Source: Alligator mississippiensis
Taxonomy: Eukaryota > Chordata > Crocodylia > Alligatoridae
Direction of reading: 5' to 3'
DNA length: 64,000 nt
Assembly (NCBI RefSeq): GCF_030867095.1
Contig: NC_081835.1
Location: 43,817,892-43,881,891, forward strand
Part shown: positions 1-12,990 of the stretch, in pieces
How positions within the stretch are numbered: the stretch's first letter is position 1
How the letters are laid out: each line of letters opens with the position of its first letter
Made by a program: the position numbers and the translations under genes
Notes under the pieces: generated by a model
What the model was told of the DNA's origin: nothing
The model's database searches: none
Seen by the model: the letters and a program-made list of their open reading frames with translations, nothing else

Positions 1-2213
1 CCAGAACTGCTAGGTACAGGCAGGGTGAGGCCTATTGCTCTTGAATGTTACCTTTGTAGCTAGGAACAAGCAGCATGAGCCTGGAGAGATGAGTTTGCAT
101 CCTGACTAGCCACTTGACCCCTCAGTAGTTACCATACCTCAAACTGTAGCCTGTTTTCTGCCCCTCCGCTGCCTTCTGGTGAAAGCCCTGCTGCATGTTT
201 GCTCCAAAAGCTTTTTCAGTAACAGTGTTAGTCTCAGATCCATCTATCTCACGCTCAGAGAGGCCCCCAGTTTGGACAGAATCCCTACACTGCCAGGCCA
301 GGTTCAGACTCTCAGGAGGGAGTGGAATAAACCAGCTAGGAAAGCACACATTCAACAGGATTTCTACTAGAGATATTTACTGTCAACATGAGCAGAGGCC
401 TCCCTCAGGTGCCTGTAGAAGGTGCCCTGCTGCATCTTGTCCACCATGACTGCTCTGGTACCCCTGCATTCTCTGGTGGGGCTGGGTTCCAGGGTCACTC
501 TTAGACATGGATGGTCTGGCCCAGACCACACTGCACAGATACCCAAGCAGCAGGGCTTTGGGAAGCTAAGTGCTGTGGAACTTGGGCCTTTTGCCGTGCC
601 TGCAGGGAGCAGGGGCATCAGGACAATGTTGGGACCCTTGGAGAAGCTGTCAGGGCTGGGCAGGGAAGCTCGGGACACCAACTCAATCAGGCACTCAGTG
701 GGGGGATCCCCACAGGGTTTGGCTTGGGGACCAGGAGGACACAGCAGCCCCATGCTTGCTGTAGACATAGGTAGCAAAGCCAGGGGTAGTGTTGGGTAGG
801 TTAGCACTGAGCAGAGCTGGGGCAGTGGGTTGGCATTGAGCCAAGATGAGGAGATTGCTAGTCCCCAGTTAGAACCAGTTCTCTATTTCCCTCCCTTTGC
901 TCTGTGTTACTGGATGCATTGGCATGGGAACAGTCTGTTGCTGTTGGCTACTCTCATCTGAAGTCTGTGCATGACATTGAAATCTCTACTGCTTGTGACA
1001 TCACAGTTCTCTCCATGGCAACCAACTGTGAAGTCACAAAGAGGATTCAGACATAAAAGACACACCAAACATTCTAGAGATGTTTTGTTTTTCTTTTTTA
1101 CCTCCCTCACCTGAGCAATAAGGATGGAGGCATTTACAATTAAAGAACAAAACTGGAAGCAGAACCACTCTTCATTTCAGTTTAGGCTGTTTCTTGGCCT
1201 AAAAAGTCACCATTTTTCCAAACCATTTTGTGTAAGAAGAAATTTTAAAATGTCTTTGCCTATTTTGAAATTAAAGAAAAAATGTTTAAATAAGTGTTCA
1301 AAAACATGGCCATGAAAAATGAAGGCCCTGACGTTTGCACCTCACCCCCACCACACACACACATACACGTAAGTCAGGAAGTGGGAAAACTGCAGCAGTT
1401 TAACACTGAATGAAACTAAGTGCACCTCTGCTTGGCTATGTTTGACTGTGGTCAGAAATAGCTCACAAAGCCCCACAGCAAGATGGGGAGAAAGGAAAAA
1501 AAAAAAAAGAACACGGAGTCTCTTGCCAGCACAAGTTTGCACTGTACTCACTGACTCCGAACTCTCAGATACCATCAGTCAGGCCCTTAGGAAGTCATGG
1601 GAATGGCTGAAAAATCGCAACGTCTTTACAGGATAACAGAATGTTTGGATGATTTATATTTTTTGCCTGGCCTGAGTCTTTAGGGAGCATTGGAGTCCTG
1701 GCTCTAAGTTTTTCTTTACTAGCTGGGGGAGTAAAAAGGTACTTTAAAAACATGGAAGCTGAGATCATTTTTAATCACTTGATTCCAAGAGCAGGGGCTC
1801 ACAAAAATACCAAGTGTCAGCAGATTGGCCAACAGGGGGTTTGGCCTGGGACGTCACAATTCTTTCAATGGCAACCTCCCTACCAGCAAGCACACACTCC
1901 TGAAAGATGCATCAGAATAACCCCAATAAACACATCTAACAAGACAGTGAAGGAGCTTCTTGCCATCCGACTGGAAAAAGCCTTATTTCTACCTTGCCAA
2001 GATGCTGCAACACCAGGTTGGCTTCCATACAACACGTTCACCATCTAGAAAGTCCTTTGCCTGCAGTCATGTGGCACTTTAAAAGGCAAACCTTATCATT
2101 ATTTCCAATCCAGTCCTTCTAGTCACCAGTCCCAGAAGCATCAGGAAAGAGAAGCCACAGTATTAGTGGGAACGAGCTTTTGGAGAATGGAATTTTGTAG
2201 ATGGTTAAGACCA
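1..2213. other. No recognised gene; plain sequence
   Basis: No exon, clear transposon or RNA gene seen. Contains a short A run (about 1497-1509) and a CA-rich patch near 1350. It may be intronic to RASSF1 on the minus strand, but nothing in it shows that. Confidence 0.5.
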
Positions 2214-2221
2214 GAAGATAT

Positions 2222-2712
2222 TAGAGGTGCACCGATACATCAGTGGCCGATAATGTGGCCAATAAATGGCCTATGCATGCGCGAAACTGCAGCCTGCAAC
2301 TTGGAGACCTGCATGCAGCTGGTAAGTCTGTTGTGGTGGATGGTGAGTGGGGAGGGAAGGGGCATAGGCCAGATCAAGGTTCCTGCGGTGAGGGAGGGAG
2401 TAGGGCTGGGGCAGGGGCAGCTCCTGCAGCTGCACGCACCCCCGGAGGGGTGCTCCATCCTGTGCCCGCCCTGCCCCAGCTGGGCAGCACTTGTCCCAGC
2501 CCCTGCCTCTGCTCTACTCCCTCCCTCACTGCAGGGGCCTTGATCTGCACCCCCATGCTCCTTCCCTCCCCCTCCCCTTCCACCACAACAGACTTACCAG
2601 CTGCATGCAGCTCTCCATGCTGCATCAGAAATTGAATTGGTATCAGCTGATATGCCTCCTTAAAAATCGGCTGTCGGTATCAACCCCAAATATCTCTATC
2701 GGTGCACCCCTA
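2222..2712. mobile_element. Foldback hAT-like non-autonomous element
   Basis: Ends are inverted repeats: TAGAGGTGCACCGATA at the left, and the complement of TAGGGGTGCACCGATA at the right. Flanks GAAGATAT and GAAAAAAT match at 6 of 8, a weak target duplication. The inside is a long imperfect hairpin: about 2300-2440 pairs with about 2480-2620, both ending in the motif CTGCATGCAGCT/GGTAAGTCTG and its complement. No transposase is coded. Confidence 0.7.
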
Positions 2713-2839
2713 GAAAAAATGGTTGTGTTTAGGTAGTCTGACTCCTGCATGGCTGCTATCTTAAAGCTAGCAACCCTGCTCAGTCCATCACCTGAACCTT
2801 TCAGTGCTGCCCCCAACATTAACCTCACCTATCCAAAAA

Positions 2840-3210
2840 TATCCTTCTTCTTCCTATTGCAGTGGTGCGGTGGTGATCCCATATGATCACAGATGATTAC
2901 TCCCACTGGTCAAGTGAAAGGTTGTAAATGAGTCCCTTGATGGTTAAGAAGGCCAATCCTAGAGCCCCAGATCCCTGGCAAATGCCACAGGTGGTGGTCC
3001 AAGGGAGGATTTCTTGGTCTTGTTCCCTTTCCTTCTATTTCTGTTGTTTTGCTGCCACCAAGGTAAGACAGTTTTCCTCAAAATAAAGTGTACCTTCTCT
3101 CAAAGGTATTGCCATGCAGCCCTGTCCTGGGCTAGTGCTTCCCAGTTTGTGATGTCAATGATGCACTTGTTAATGTTTGCCTTGAGGATGTCCATCTTCC
3201 CAAGGAAATC
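2840..3210 (-). mobile_element. Possible antisense LINE fragment
   Basis: Low-complexity phrases of the kind seen in LINE 3' regions, in antisense, just before the sense LINE that starts near 3210. This may be an inverted piece of the same element. Weak. Confidence 0.25.
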
Positions 3211-3900
3211 CTTCTCAAGTCTCAATCAAGCTTCAGACCATTGAGAAGCACCACAGACGTGATTTTTGCTGCCCAGCAGATCCAGAAAAAATGCAGAGAA
3301 CAACAGGAACTGTATATGGCCTTTGTTGACTTAACCAAAGCCTTCAACTGTTAACCGTGAGGCTCTATGGAAGTTTTTATTGAAGTCTGGCTGCCCAGGG
3401 AAATTTATCACCATCCTAAGACTCCTTCATGACCAGATGACTGCTTCCATCCTATGCGATGGCTCTGCTACAGAGCCCTTTGCCATTCAAACTGGCATCA
3501 AGCAGGGCTGCATGATCACACCAATTTTATTTTCCATCTTTCTTGCAGTCATCAAAATGCTCATTTGTGGCTGCCTGCCACAAGGCATCGGCATCAAGTA
3601 CAGGATGTATGGGAACTTTTTCAATCTTTCCCGCCTCTGTGCCAAAACCAAAGTTACTTTGGCTTCAATTGTGGAACTTCAATACACTGATGATTGTGTT
3701 GTCATTGTACATATGGAGGAGGACCTACAAATGGCCCTTAACTGCTTCTCTCAAACATGCCAGCGTCTGGGGCTGACCCTTAACATCAGAAAAACAAAAG
3801 TGCTTCACCAGTCTGCTCCAGACCAATCAACTCCCGCAACAAAGATCCTCATTGACAGACAGGAGCTGGAGAACACTGAACACTTTGCATACCTTGACTG
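3210..3900 (+). mobile_element. Old non-CR1 LINE, reverse transcriptase part, left half
   Basis: Decayed non-LTR retrotransposon. Seen in frame pieces: MAFVDLTKAF-like text near 3310, then LLKSGCPGKFITIL, IKQGCMITPILFSIF and a YTDDC catalytic motif (about 3685-3700), then LTLNIRKTKVL. Stops and frame changes lie in the 5' part. It is not CR1, whose motif here is FVDDTKLWG; the clade is not assigned. It is cut by a CR1 and resumes at 5971. Confidence 0.7.
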
Positions 3901-5970
3901 TAGGAATTTAGTCAATGACACACTGCAGGAGAAGAGTATTGGAGAGATGGGAGTCCAGGAAGGGTGGTCGTTCGTGAAAGAAGCAATCCTTGGGGCACAA
4001 AGGGAGAAGATCCCAGTGCGAGGGAAAGGGGGAGAAAGGGCCAAAAAACTTCCATAGCTAAACAGAGAAATCCAGGGGCGCCTAAGGGCAAAAAAAGAAA
4101 AAGCATACAGGCAGTGGAAGCAGAGAGAAGCTACCAAGGAGGAGTATACCTACTTGGCCTGCACTTGCAGGGAGGCAGTTAGAAAGGCCAAAGCAACTAC
4201 GGAGTTAAGACTAGCAACACACGTGAAAGACAACAAAAAGTCTTTTTTTAAATATGTAGGGTGTAAAAAGAAGGTACAGGGCAGCATAGGACCTCTACTG
4301 AATAAGCAGGAACATTAGTGACAGACAGGGGGGACAAGGCTGAGCTCTTCAATGAGTTTTTTGCCTTGGTGTTCTTGAACAAGGATCAAGATAAGTCTCC
4401 TAATGGGTTCTTAGTTGGGCATCAGAGGGACACCAGCCCATCAACTGTCGATGCTGACTTGGTGCAGAGTCACTTGGATGGACTGGATGTGTTTAAGCCA
4501 GCATGCCCAGATGAGCTTCATCTGAGGGTACTGAAGGAATTGGCTGGTGTTATAGCAGAACCACTGGCACGGCTGTTTGAGCACTCATGGCACTCGGGGC
4601 AGGTCCCGGAGGACTGGAAAAGGGCCAATGTGGTCCCTATTTTCAAGAAGGGGAGGAAGGAGGATCCAAGTAATTATAGGCCAGTCAGTCTCACCTCCAT
4701 CCTTGGAACAGTCTTTGAAACGATTATTAAAAATCATATTTGTGTGAATCCAGCAGGAAAAATAATGCTGCAGGGCAACCAGCATAGATTCGTAGAAGGC
4801 AGATCATGGCTGACTAATCTGGTTTCATTTTATGACCAGGTCACAAAACGCTTAGACACAGGAGAAGAGGTGGATGTCGTTTTCTTGGATTTTAGCAAGG
4901 TCTTCGATATAGTATCTCATCCCATTCTCATAAATAAATTAAGAGGCTGTGACATAGATGTTTACACGATCCGGTGGGTGGCAAATTGGCTTAGCAGTCG
5001 CACCCAGAGAGTGGTAATAGATGGGTTGGTATCGACCTAGAAGGATGTGGGTAGTGGGGTCCCGCAGGGTTCAGTCCTTGGACCTGTATTCTTCAATGTC
5101 TTCATCAGTGACTTGGATGTGGGTGTGAAGTGTACTCTGTCCAAGTTTGTGGATGATACTAAATTGTGGGGGGAAGTGAACACTCCAGAAGTTAGAGAAC
5201 GACTGCAGGCAGACGCGGACAGGTTGGATAAATGGGCAGAACACAATAGGATGCAGTACAACAAGGACAAATGCACAGTGCTGCACCTAAGGTGTAAAAA
5301 TATCCAGCACACCTATTGGCTGGGAAATAACCCTCTTAGCAGCACTGAAGCAGAAAGGGATCTTGGAGTCATAGTGGACACAGCAGATGCATGACAAATA
5401 GAACCAAAGAGGTGATACTTCCCTTCTATGCAGCATTGGTCAGACCGCAATTGGTGTACTGCATCCAGTTCTGGGCACCATATTTTTAGAAGGATGTGGA
5501 TAACCTTGAGAGGGTCCAGAGGAGGGCCACTTGTATAGTTAAGGGTTTACAGGCCAAGCCCTATGAGGAGAGTCTGAGAGACCTGGACCTCTTCAGCCTA
5601 CGCATGAGAAGGCTGAGAGGTGATCTTGTGAACGCCTACAAATTCATTAGTGGGGCGCAGCAAGAAACCAGAGATGCTCTGTTCACCAGGGCGCCTCTTG
5701 GGGAAACAAGGAGCAATGGTCACAAACTGACAGAGAGCAGATTTAGGTTAGACATCAGGAAAACCTTCTTCACAGTGAGGGTGGCCAAATCTTGGAATGG
5801 GATTCCAAGGGAGGTGGTGCTCTTCCTTATCTTGGGGGTCTTTAAAAGAAGGCTGGATCGGCATCTGGCTGGGGTCATCTGACCCCAGCACTCTTTCCTG
5901 CCCAGGAAAGGGGGTCAGACTTGATGATCTGTAGAGGTCCCTTCCGACCCTAGCATCTATGAATCTATGA
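3901..5970 (+). mobile_element. CR1 LINE, 3' two thirds of ORF2, inserted in the older LINE
   Basis: Sense CR1 copy. Seen: NREIQGR-like linker, PVSLTSILG, VVFLDFSKVFD, SGVPQGSVLGPVFFN, FVDDTKLWG and the C-terminal RRLRGDLVNAYKFISG. One in-frame stop lies near 5038 and a stretch of roughly 150 bases is missing near 5390. It ends in the 3' UTR and ATCTATGA repeats typical of CR1 tails. CR1 commonly lacks target duplications, and none is seen. Confidence 0.9.
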
Positions 5971-6500
5971 ACCTCAGCAGCCATCTCTCAAAGAAGGCCA
6001 ACATCGATGAAGAGATCCAATATAGGATCCAATGTGCCAGCTCTGCCTTCGGAAGCCTGAATCATCACATGTTCAACGATCACAACATCAGGACTCAAAC
6101 AAAGCTCCTATTCAGCAATGTACCTAGACTCCTGGCAGCCCTGGGTGAACTTCTAGTATCGCCCCCCACCCCCTTCACCAGGGATGATGATAATAATAAT
6201 AATAAACATACCATTTTCAGGCCCCCTTTCTGTTTGGGCCCCAGGTGGCCACCCAGTTCGCCCAGACCTGTGTCTGGCCCTACTCCTACTGTATAAGGCT
6301 GTGGCAATCCCAACTCTTTTCTATGGCTGTGAAGCTTGGACGCCCTACAAAGACCACCTGAAAAACTTGGAACACCATCACCAGCGCTACCTCTGGAAGA
6401 TCTCTGGCATAAAGTGATGATCTCTAGATCACTGAATAGGCCCCCAGACAGCAGAACTGCTATGCATTGCAAGGTGCCCAGAGCTATCTGCCTGAGATCC
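5971..6500 (+). mobile_element. Old non-CR1 LINE, right half
   Basis: Continues the LINE interrupted at about 3900: SSHLSKKANIDEEIQYRIQ, then, after a second small insertion, YKAVAIPTLFYGCEAWT and LEHHHQRYLWKISGIK. The text before the gap (EHFAYL) and after it are adjacent in related elements, which is why I join the two halves. Confidence 0.7.
6113..6282. mobile_element. Small unclassified insertion in the old LINE
   Basis: 170 bases that break the LINE reading frame, flanked by CTCCTATT (6105-6112) and CTCCTACT (6283-6290), a 7-of-8 target duplication. It contains an AAT microsatellite near 6187-6205 and no clear terminal inverted repeat. Class unknown. Confidence 0.45.
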
Positions 6501-7598
6501 ATCAAATGAAATATATGAGATAGAGTGACTGCATTGAGCAGAGATCATATACAGTTCCACAGCGTGGCAATTCCAGGCATCAAAAAGCCATGACTAATTC
6601 TCCATGGAAAGTTTATTCCAACTTTTCCATTGTCAGCTGTTCTTTTCAAAAGGAACTCTTAAGTTTATATAGGGTTCTTGCTCCCCCTAACGGTTGAAGT
6701 TGTACTACAGCAGGGCAAAAGGGCCCAATTTCTATGTATTTTCCATCAGTGCATTTGGTGCATTGGATGAGATATACTACATTTTTGGAGGTGCAACTGT
6801 AAGATCCGGGAATGCTGGTGGCTCTGTTGTGGGGTGTAGTGATTGTGGGGGGGTGGGTGGAGATGTGTTAGGAAAGCTTATACATCCATGATTTAGTTAG
6901 TCTATAAGGTGCAAATCTATCCAGCCTTCTGCCAAAATCATATCACTAAGCTTTATCATTCTTTCCACAAGAAAAATAGGGAGATGGCTCTGTGTTCAGC
7001 CACATTGTAATACAGGTCATTACATTTTACTGACCAAGACTCCCCTACAGTTTAGACTGGACACAGTTGAACTTAGTTTCCTGATGCACTGTTATAATAT
7101 GCCATTAAAATGGAAGCTGCATTCTACCCTGGAGGCAGCTGCATTTAGGAGTGAGTGGGAGGTGAAATGTTTAATACATAATTGCTATAGCACTTTTGGT
7201 GTAGGGCACTAGTCATCCCATGGTCCCAACCTTTGCTGGCCTAATGGCACCACTGCTGAGCAAGTACTGCACTGGACACTAAGATGACAGAGAGGACAAA
7301 CTCAATTTTAATATGCATTCTCCATACTCATTTGGCCATAAGTAATGCTGGAGGGCAAATGTTGCCCATGAGCTGTGGGTTGAAGACCACTGTACTACGC
7401 AATTACTAAAATTATGATCAGCAAAGTGCTGTGTGGCACGGCACTGTTGGTGCCTGCCACTTTAAGGGCTGAACCACGCAGCCTGCAGGTGCTTGACTGC
7501 AGTGGCCATTTTAGATCTTGGACCACCTATACAAACACAGCAGTTTGCTGCTGGCAGGCAGGTAGTAACATTGCCTGGCGGCAAGGCTGAATGCAACT
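6501..7598. other. No recognised feature
   Basis: AT-leaning sequence with no exon or clear repeat. Confidence 0.4.
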
Positions 7599-7606
7599 TC
7601 CTAGAG

Positions 7607-7774
7607 CAGGGATGGGCAGTTATTTTAGGTGGAGGGCTGCTTACTGAGTTTTGGCAAGCTGTCGAGGGCTGCACGACAGGCAGCCAGGGGCAGATATATA
7701 TTAATTTTCTAAATTTTTTAGGGGCCCTGCGGGCCAGACAGAATGGCCTGCAAGCTGCATTTTGCCCACCCCTG
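7607..7774. mobile_element. hAT MITE, family 1, copy A
   Basis: 168 bases from CAGGGATGGGCAGT to TTTGCCCACCCCTG, flanked by a perfect 8-base target duplication TCCTAGAG (7599-7606 and 7775-7782). Shares its left 60 bases with the copies at 17858 and 38134. Confidence 0.9.
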
Positions 7775-7782
7775 TCCTAGAG

Positions 7783-10700
7783 GTAAGGGCAAGAGCTTAA
7801 GGGGATGGTTTGGAGGCTCCTGGTCCTGGGCATGACCTAAAACTGCACCCTGCCGGGAGTGGGTGGCCTGGTGGGGCTCTCAGTAGCGCGGGAGCCCCCA
7901 GGAAATGCCAGGCCAGTTACCAGCCTGGTGAAAGGTGGGTTGGGGTGCCTTAATAACCCTGGCTTCCACTGGGTGGGTTACCCCACAGTAGGGTCAAGAA
8001 GGTGGACCCAGGTTAGAGACTCAGAAGTCTGACTTGGGCTGTAGACTCAGAAGTCTGACTTGGAATACCCTCGACTGGTTAGTGCTGGGGCCAGGACCAG
8101 AACGGTCAAAAGGGCCAGGGGCCCACTGCGAGGGATGCCCAGAGCTGGGGGCCTGGGGTTTCCAACCGGCCTTGGAGGCAAGGCCAGGGCCTGTGTGGCC
8201 AAAGGTCACGGGGGGGACTATGCCCAAGATGGAAAAGAGTTCAGGGAACTAGGCAGCCCGAATGAAGATGGAGTAGGCCACCTGATTAGAGGGATCTGGT
8301 TGGGGTCTGGATTGAAGGACTCTGGGGCACAGTGTGGGGCCGGTGACGCTATAAGAACTGTGGGTGCCATCTGCAAGGTTTGGGCTGCGGTGTAGAGGAG
8401 GAAAGGAGCTGCAGATAGCGCCCCCTGGCATCGGGGCAAGAAATGGGCAGCCTCCTGCCTCATTAATATCAATTCAGGTGGTTGGCCCAGAAACAGGTGG
8501 GTGGGCCATTGGTAGACTGGGCCCAAGGAAGCCCCCTGTTGCATGCTGCCAGGCTATTTTGTGAATGGCATGTTAGCTATGTGGATGCACATGTCCCTGC
8601 CTCTCTCTTTGAGGTCATCAGCTGTAGCTCAGGGCAGTTTGCCTGGCACTAGCACAGCCTACAGGGAGACACTGAATGCATTCCCATGGCCTAGAAAGTG
8701 CAAATTTGCTGACTGCAAGGATCAGCATAGGCTGGCTGCAGTTGCAAGTTAGTTATTCTCATACAGTGCTATGTGAGGCCATCTAACCAAAGCTGAAATG
8801 CTAGTTACCAACAACCAAAGCAGTCTGCATGCACAGGATCATGGGTCTAATGGAATGCACATAAACAGGAACCAATCAATTCCACCCTGCCTGTCTCCAA
8901 CCCTGGCCTAGGGCAAGGCAAAACCTCCTGCCCATGTACAGCTGACTATGTTTCAGTTCCTCCATTACTCTGATATCTCAAGTCCCACACTAGCCCTGCT
9001 CTCCTTCCAGGACTAAAACAAAATGAAGTTGCTGTCTTCTCCTCCTAACAGGAAAGGTGCAGAGGGAACTGTTGTGCTCCCTATAGATACCATTTTGCAC
9101 TATTCCAGTTAATTCCCCAATATAGAGAACTTCTGAGCTGGGCTTTAAACAGACTCCAGGCTTGTCTCCATGACTGGGTTGCTGCTGCCATAGGGGAGAT
9201 GTGGTGTGTGTCAGCAGGTAGGAGTTTCCTGTTGCCAGAGCTGTATCACTTCCCTAAAACAGAGCAGCACAGGAGGCCAAATCCCCTGGGTAACTGCCCT
9301 CCCACTATGGGAGCACACATTTGGGACTCTGGGTTCCTCTAGGTGTGCCAAGGGCAGGGCATATCTGTACACAAGTCAAGGCCCTTCCAGAGTGACAGGG
9401 CTCGCAGCACTCACTGTGATGCTGTAGGTCACACTTCAGACCACTCATCTGTTTTGCTCATTATGTACTTGTACTTCAGCAGCTATGGCCGAGCTCAGGA
9501 CTGCCCCCATGCTAAGTGCTATACACAGAACTGCCCCTCCCTGCCCCAGAGAGTTTACAGGCTTTGCTATTCCCTCTCCTCAGCCTTCCATTCTCTGCTT
9601 CTCCACTCTTCCCTTCTGTCTGCATCACTGCCCTTCTGTAGCAGCTCCTCCCTGAGGTTTCACTTTTTTTCCCTCCCTTCCACAGCCCATCTTGTTAGAT
9701 ACAAGGATCAGCAATTAAAGTACCACCTGGAGGCAGTAGATGTCCCCAGCCATACACACAAGAAGGGACAGGAGTACACAGCCCAAGCAGTTAAGGCTGT
9801 TTGCAGATTCTGGCAGGCATGACTGCAATTGCTGAAGATCACAGTGCCAGCATGGTTGGGGAGGCAGTAGCTAAAGAGAAATCCAGCTAACGAAAAGGCA
9901 TTCATTCAGCACCCAGGGTAGGTCATGTCTCCCAGAGCTTCAGTACTAGAACTCTTATCTCCAATTATTTCCAGCTCTAAAATGTTTTCTATTGTCACAC
10001 AGGTTGCTCTCTGTGTACCAGGGCAGAATGGGTGCCCCCTAGCACATGGGCATTGGGGCTGGGGGAAGGCCATTGAGTGTTACAATCTCAACAGGCTCCA
10101 GAATTCAGAGCAGACTCCATTTGACACTGTTGATTCAAGAACATAAAGCCCCTGCAACCGTTCTGATGCATCAATTTAGGAGGACAGATGGATGGATGCC
10201 CTGGGAGCCTGGCCAGCCCCAGCACACCCCCATCCTCCCATGAAACAACCAGAACCTTTTAGGAAGTTTAATCTAAATTCAAGTGTTCACATTTCAGTTC
10301 TGCTTCAGCACCCACTTGTACCCTCTGCCCCATATCCCCAGCCCAACACCCAGCACCAACTGATGCCAACTGCTGACCTACTGGCCCCACTGTCTGCCAC
10401 CCACCACCATCTACAGTGCCTAAAACACAGCATCACCCACCCTGCCTACCACCCTCAGCATACCCTACGTCATGGTGCCCATGTGACCAATGTTCCCTGT
10501 CCCAGTGCCAGCCCCACTGTGTAGAATGCCTACAATAGTACCCACAATGATTTCCATTGCCAAGATACCTGTAATCTTCAGTTCCTGCCTTGCTCAGTGC
10601 CCACTCCCACATTCACTGCTTTCAGTGCTCATCACCATGGCCAGAGCTGCAGCATAGTCTCTTAATTAGAAACAAAGGGCCCCCAGTCCCTGATGGCGGA

Positions 10701-10812
10701 GGAAGCTCAGCAGAGGTGGGATAGATGTAACCCCGTGAGATGAGCGTGACAGCAGTGTGTGTGGTTACACACAGGAAGCCCCTGTAACAATTGGTTCCCA
10801 ATATCAGACCCC

Positions 10813-10816
<4 letters not shown>
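7783..10816. other. No recognised gene
   Basis: Contains a 20-base phrase, GACTCAGAAGTCTGACTTGG, repeated in tandem near 8016 and 8043. Open frames here are short and resemble nothing known. No exon of RASSF1 seen. Confidence 0.4.

Positions 10817-10854
<38 letters not shown>
10817..10854. repeat. (AC)19 microsatellite
   Basis: Nineteen perfect AC units followed by a C run. Confidence 0.98.
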
Positions 10855-10856
<2 letters not shown>

Positions 10857-11940
10857 CCCAAAGCATATTCTAAGAACAATGCCAAAAATCATGACAGGTG
10901 GCAACACTGGAATAGCTCCCACCACCACACACCCCCCTGTCTCTTCTAGCATGGTGGACCTAGCAAAAATCACTTTCTCTCCCATGCACCCCCAGAGTTA
11001 TGGTCTGAGACAGCCCATCTGCCATAGTGGGACCAGTGCTCCCTATATCTCCCATCCCTCACTCACCAAAATTCAGCTGGTTCAGGGGTAGAACACAGCA
11101 GTTGATAGACAGCAAAAAGCAACACCACACAATCCTGTGGAACAGGATATGAGCAAGAATCCATTATTTTGTAGAAACTATCTTCAGGCAAACAAAGTCA
11201 TGTTGGAGTATCTCAGACCTGAGGGTAATGGCCCCAGCCCCACAGGAAGTTGTCCAGGGATGTCGCTGCCCGCAAGCAAGGCTTCGGTTCCTGTCTGTCC
11301 TGAAGGATGGGACCCTGTCTGGTAACACAGTGCCACCCTTCACAATCAGAAGATAGCGTGCACCCAGCTGTACTACATAGCAGCACCATGCCTTCCCCCT
11401 GCCCTACAGGATCACACCAGATGCCAGTGTGAGCTGCTCTGGCTGAAGAGCCCTGACCTGTCCCTGCCACTGTAGTGCCAAGGACATGCAGCAGACAGAC
11501 CAGGGCAGAGAGCACACTAAGCCACAGGTTTCCCCTGCATTCACACTTCCTGTGATTGGCAGGGTAAGGGCAAGAAGGGGTGAGGGAAGAACACCCCAGT
11601 AACTTATCAAGAGCAGTACCATGCTCAAGAGTCAGAGCCTGTGGCCAGGTGCTCTCCTCAGTCTGGCCCACTACAGGACCCTCAAGGAGAGGGTGGGGGA
11701 GCAGTGAGTGGGGATCTGGAGTGCTAGGGAGGGTGTCGGGGGGTAGTGGGCCTGACCTGGGCCAGTGAGAGAGGGACCCAGGTAGGGTATTTACACTAAG
11801 GCTACATCCTCAGTGGCTACACTTTAGTGTAACACCAGCTGCATAGCAGGATCAGAGATAATCCTGTCCTGGAATGGCATAACTTTAAACCACATACCAA
11901 GTGCTAAAAACCTAGATGCTTTACTAATATGCAAGGAGGC
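10855..11940. other. No recognised feature
   Basis: No gene, clear repeat family or RNA gene seen. Confidence 0.4.
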
Positions 11941-11966
11941 TATTATTATTATTATTATTATTATTA
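11941..11966. repeat. (ATT)n microsatellite
   Basis: About 26 bases of perfect ATT repeat. Confidence 0.95.
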
Positions 11967-12102
11967 AGGAGGCTAGACTATATTATTCAGCTTAAGATCA
12001 AAGCAAAAAAATACAACTATTGGAGCATGCAATAGTTTGCTAGATTATATACAAAATTAAGAACACACAGACAACAAACCAGGCAAAAATAGTCAAAAGA
12101 TA

Positions 12103-12471
12103 GTCTGGAAAAGCGCAGGCTCAGGGGGACCTGGTGACTGCCACACAAGGGGTGTTCATCAGGACCTGGGAGAATGGCTGTTTACCAGAGCGCCCCATGG
12201 GAAAACAAGGACCAACGGTTATAAACTCCTGCAAGACCATTTTAGGCTGGACATAAGAAAAACATTCTTTACTATCCGAGCCCCCAAGACCTGGAATAGA
12301 CTCCTTCCAGATGTGGTGCAGGCACCTACTCTTGACTCATTCAAGAAACACTTGGATGCTTATCTTGCTGCGGTCCTTTGACCCTAGCTGACTTCCTGCC
12401 CCTAGGGCAGGGGGCTGGACTTGATGATCTTCAAGGTCCCTTCCAGCCCTAATGTCTATGAAATTTATATT
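12103..12471 (+). mobile_element. CR1 LINE 3' end
   Basis: 5'-truncated sense copy. Encodes FRLDIRKTFF-like and WNRLLPDVVQ-like text, then the CR1 3' UTR with GGACTTGATGATCTTCAAGG and CTATGAAATTT at the end. Confidence 0.85.
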
Positions 12472-12990
12472 GTGACATTAGTCCTGTAGTCATTCTAGTT
12501 ACATGTATATCTCATTCAGATTCATAAAATGAAATCTAGCCACCTTGGGCATCTGGATAGTGCCCCAATACTTCACAGTCAATCATGTCTCCACCTAAAT
12601 TAATATTACCATACCTGAGCTAAGGCTTTTTAGCTAGAGCTAAAAAGTCTACAGGGTTGTGAAACAGAAGAGATTACCAGAAATAACTAACAGACAGCAG
12701 CATTACAGAAGAAAGAATAGTTTGACTAGCAGAACATCAAGACCTTTAAAAAGGATAGAGGATTGTTGACACTTGTGGAGTGGAGACAGATTAGCAGGAA
12801 TCAGGGAGATGATAATGAGACATGAAGTCAATTGACTCTGTCCCCCCAGCCTGAATAGAAATCTTGCTGCCTCTGCCAGGCAGTTGGTTTTAAAATGTGT
12901 AGGGACCAGAAATAAAAGAAGAGGAGGGGGGAGATGCAACTGCACCCACCCTGGATCCAGCTCTGCCTGGTGCCAGGGAACAGCTTAACC

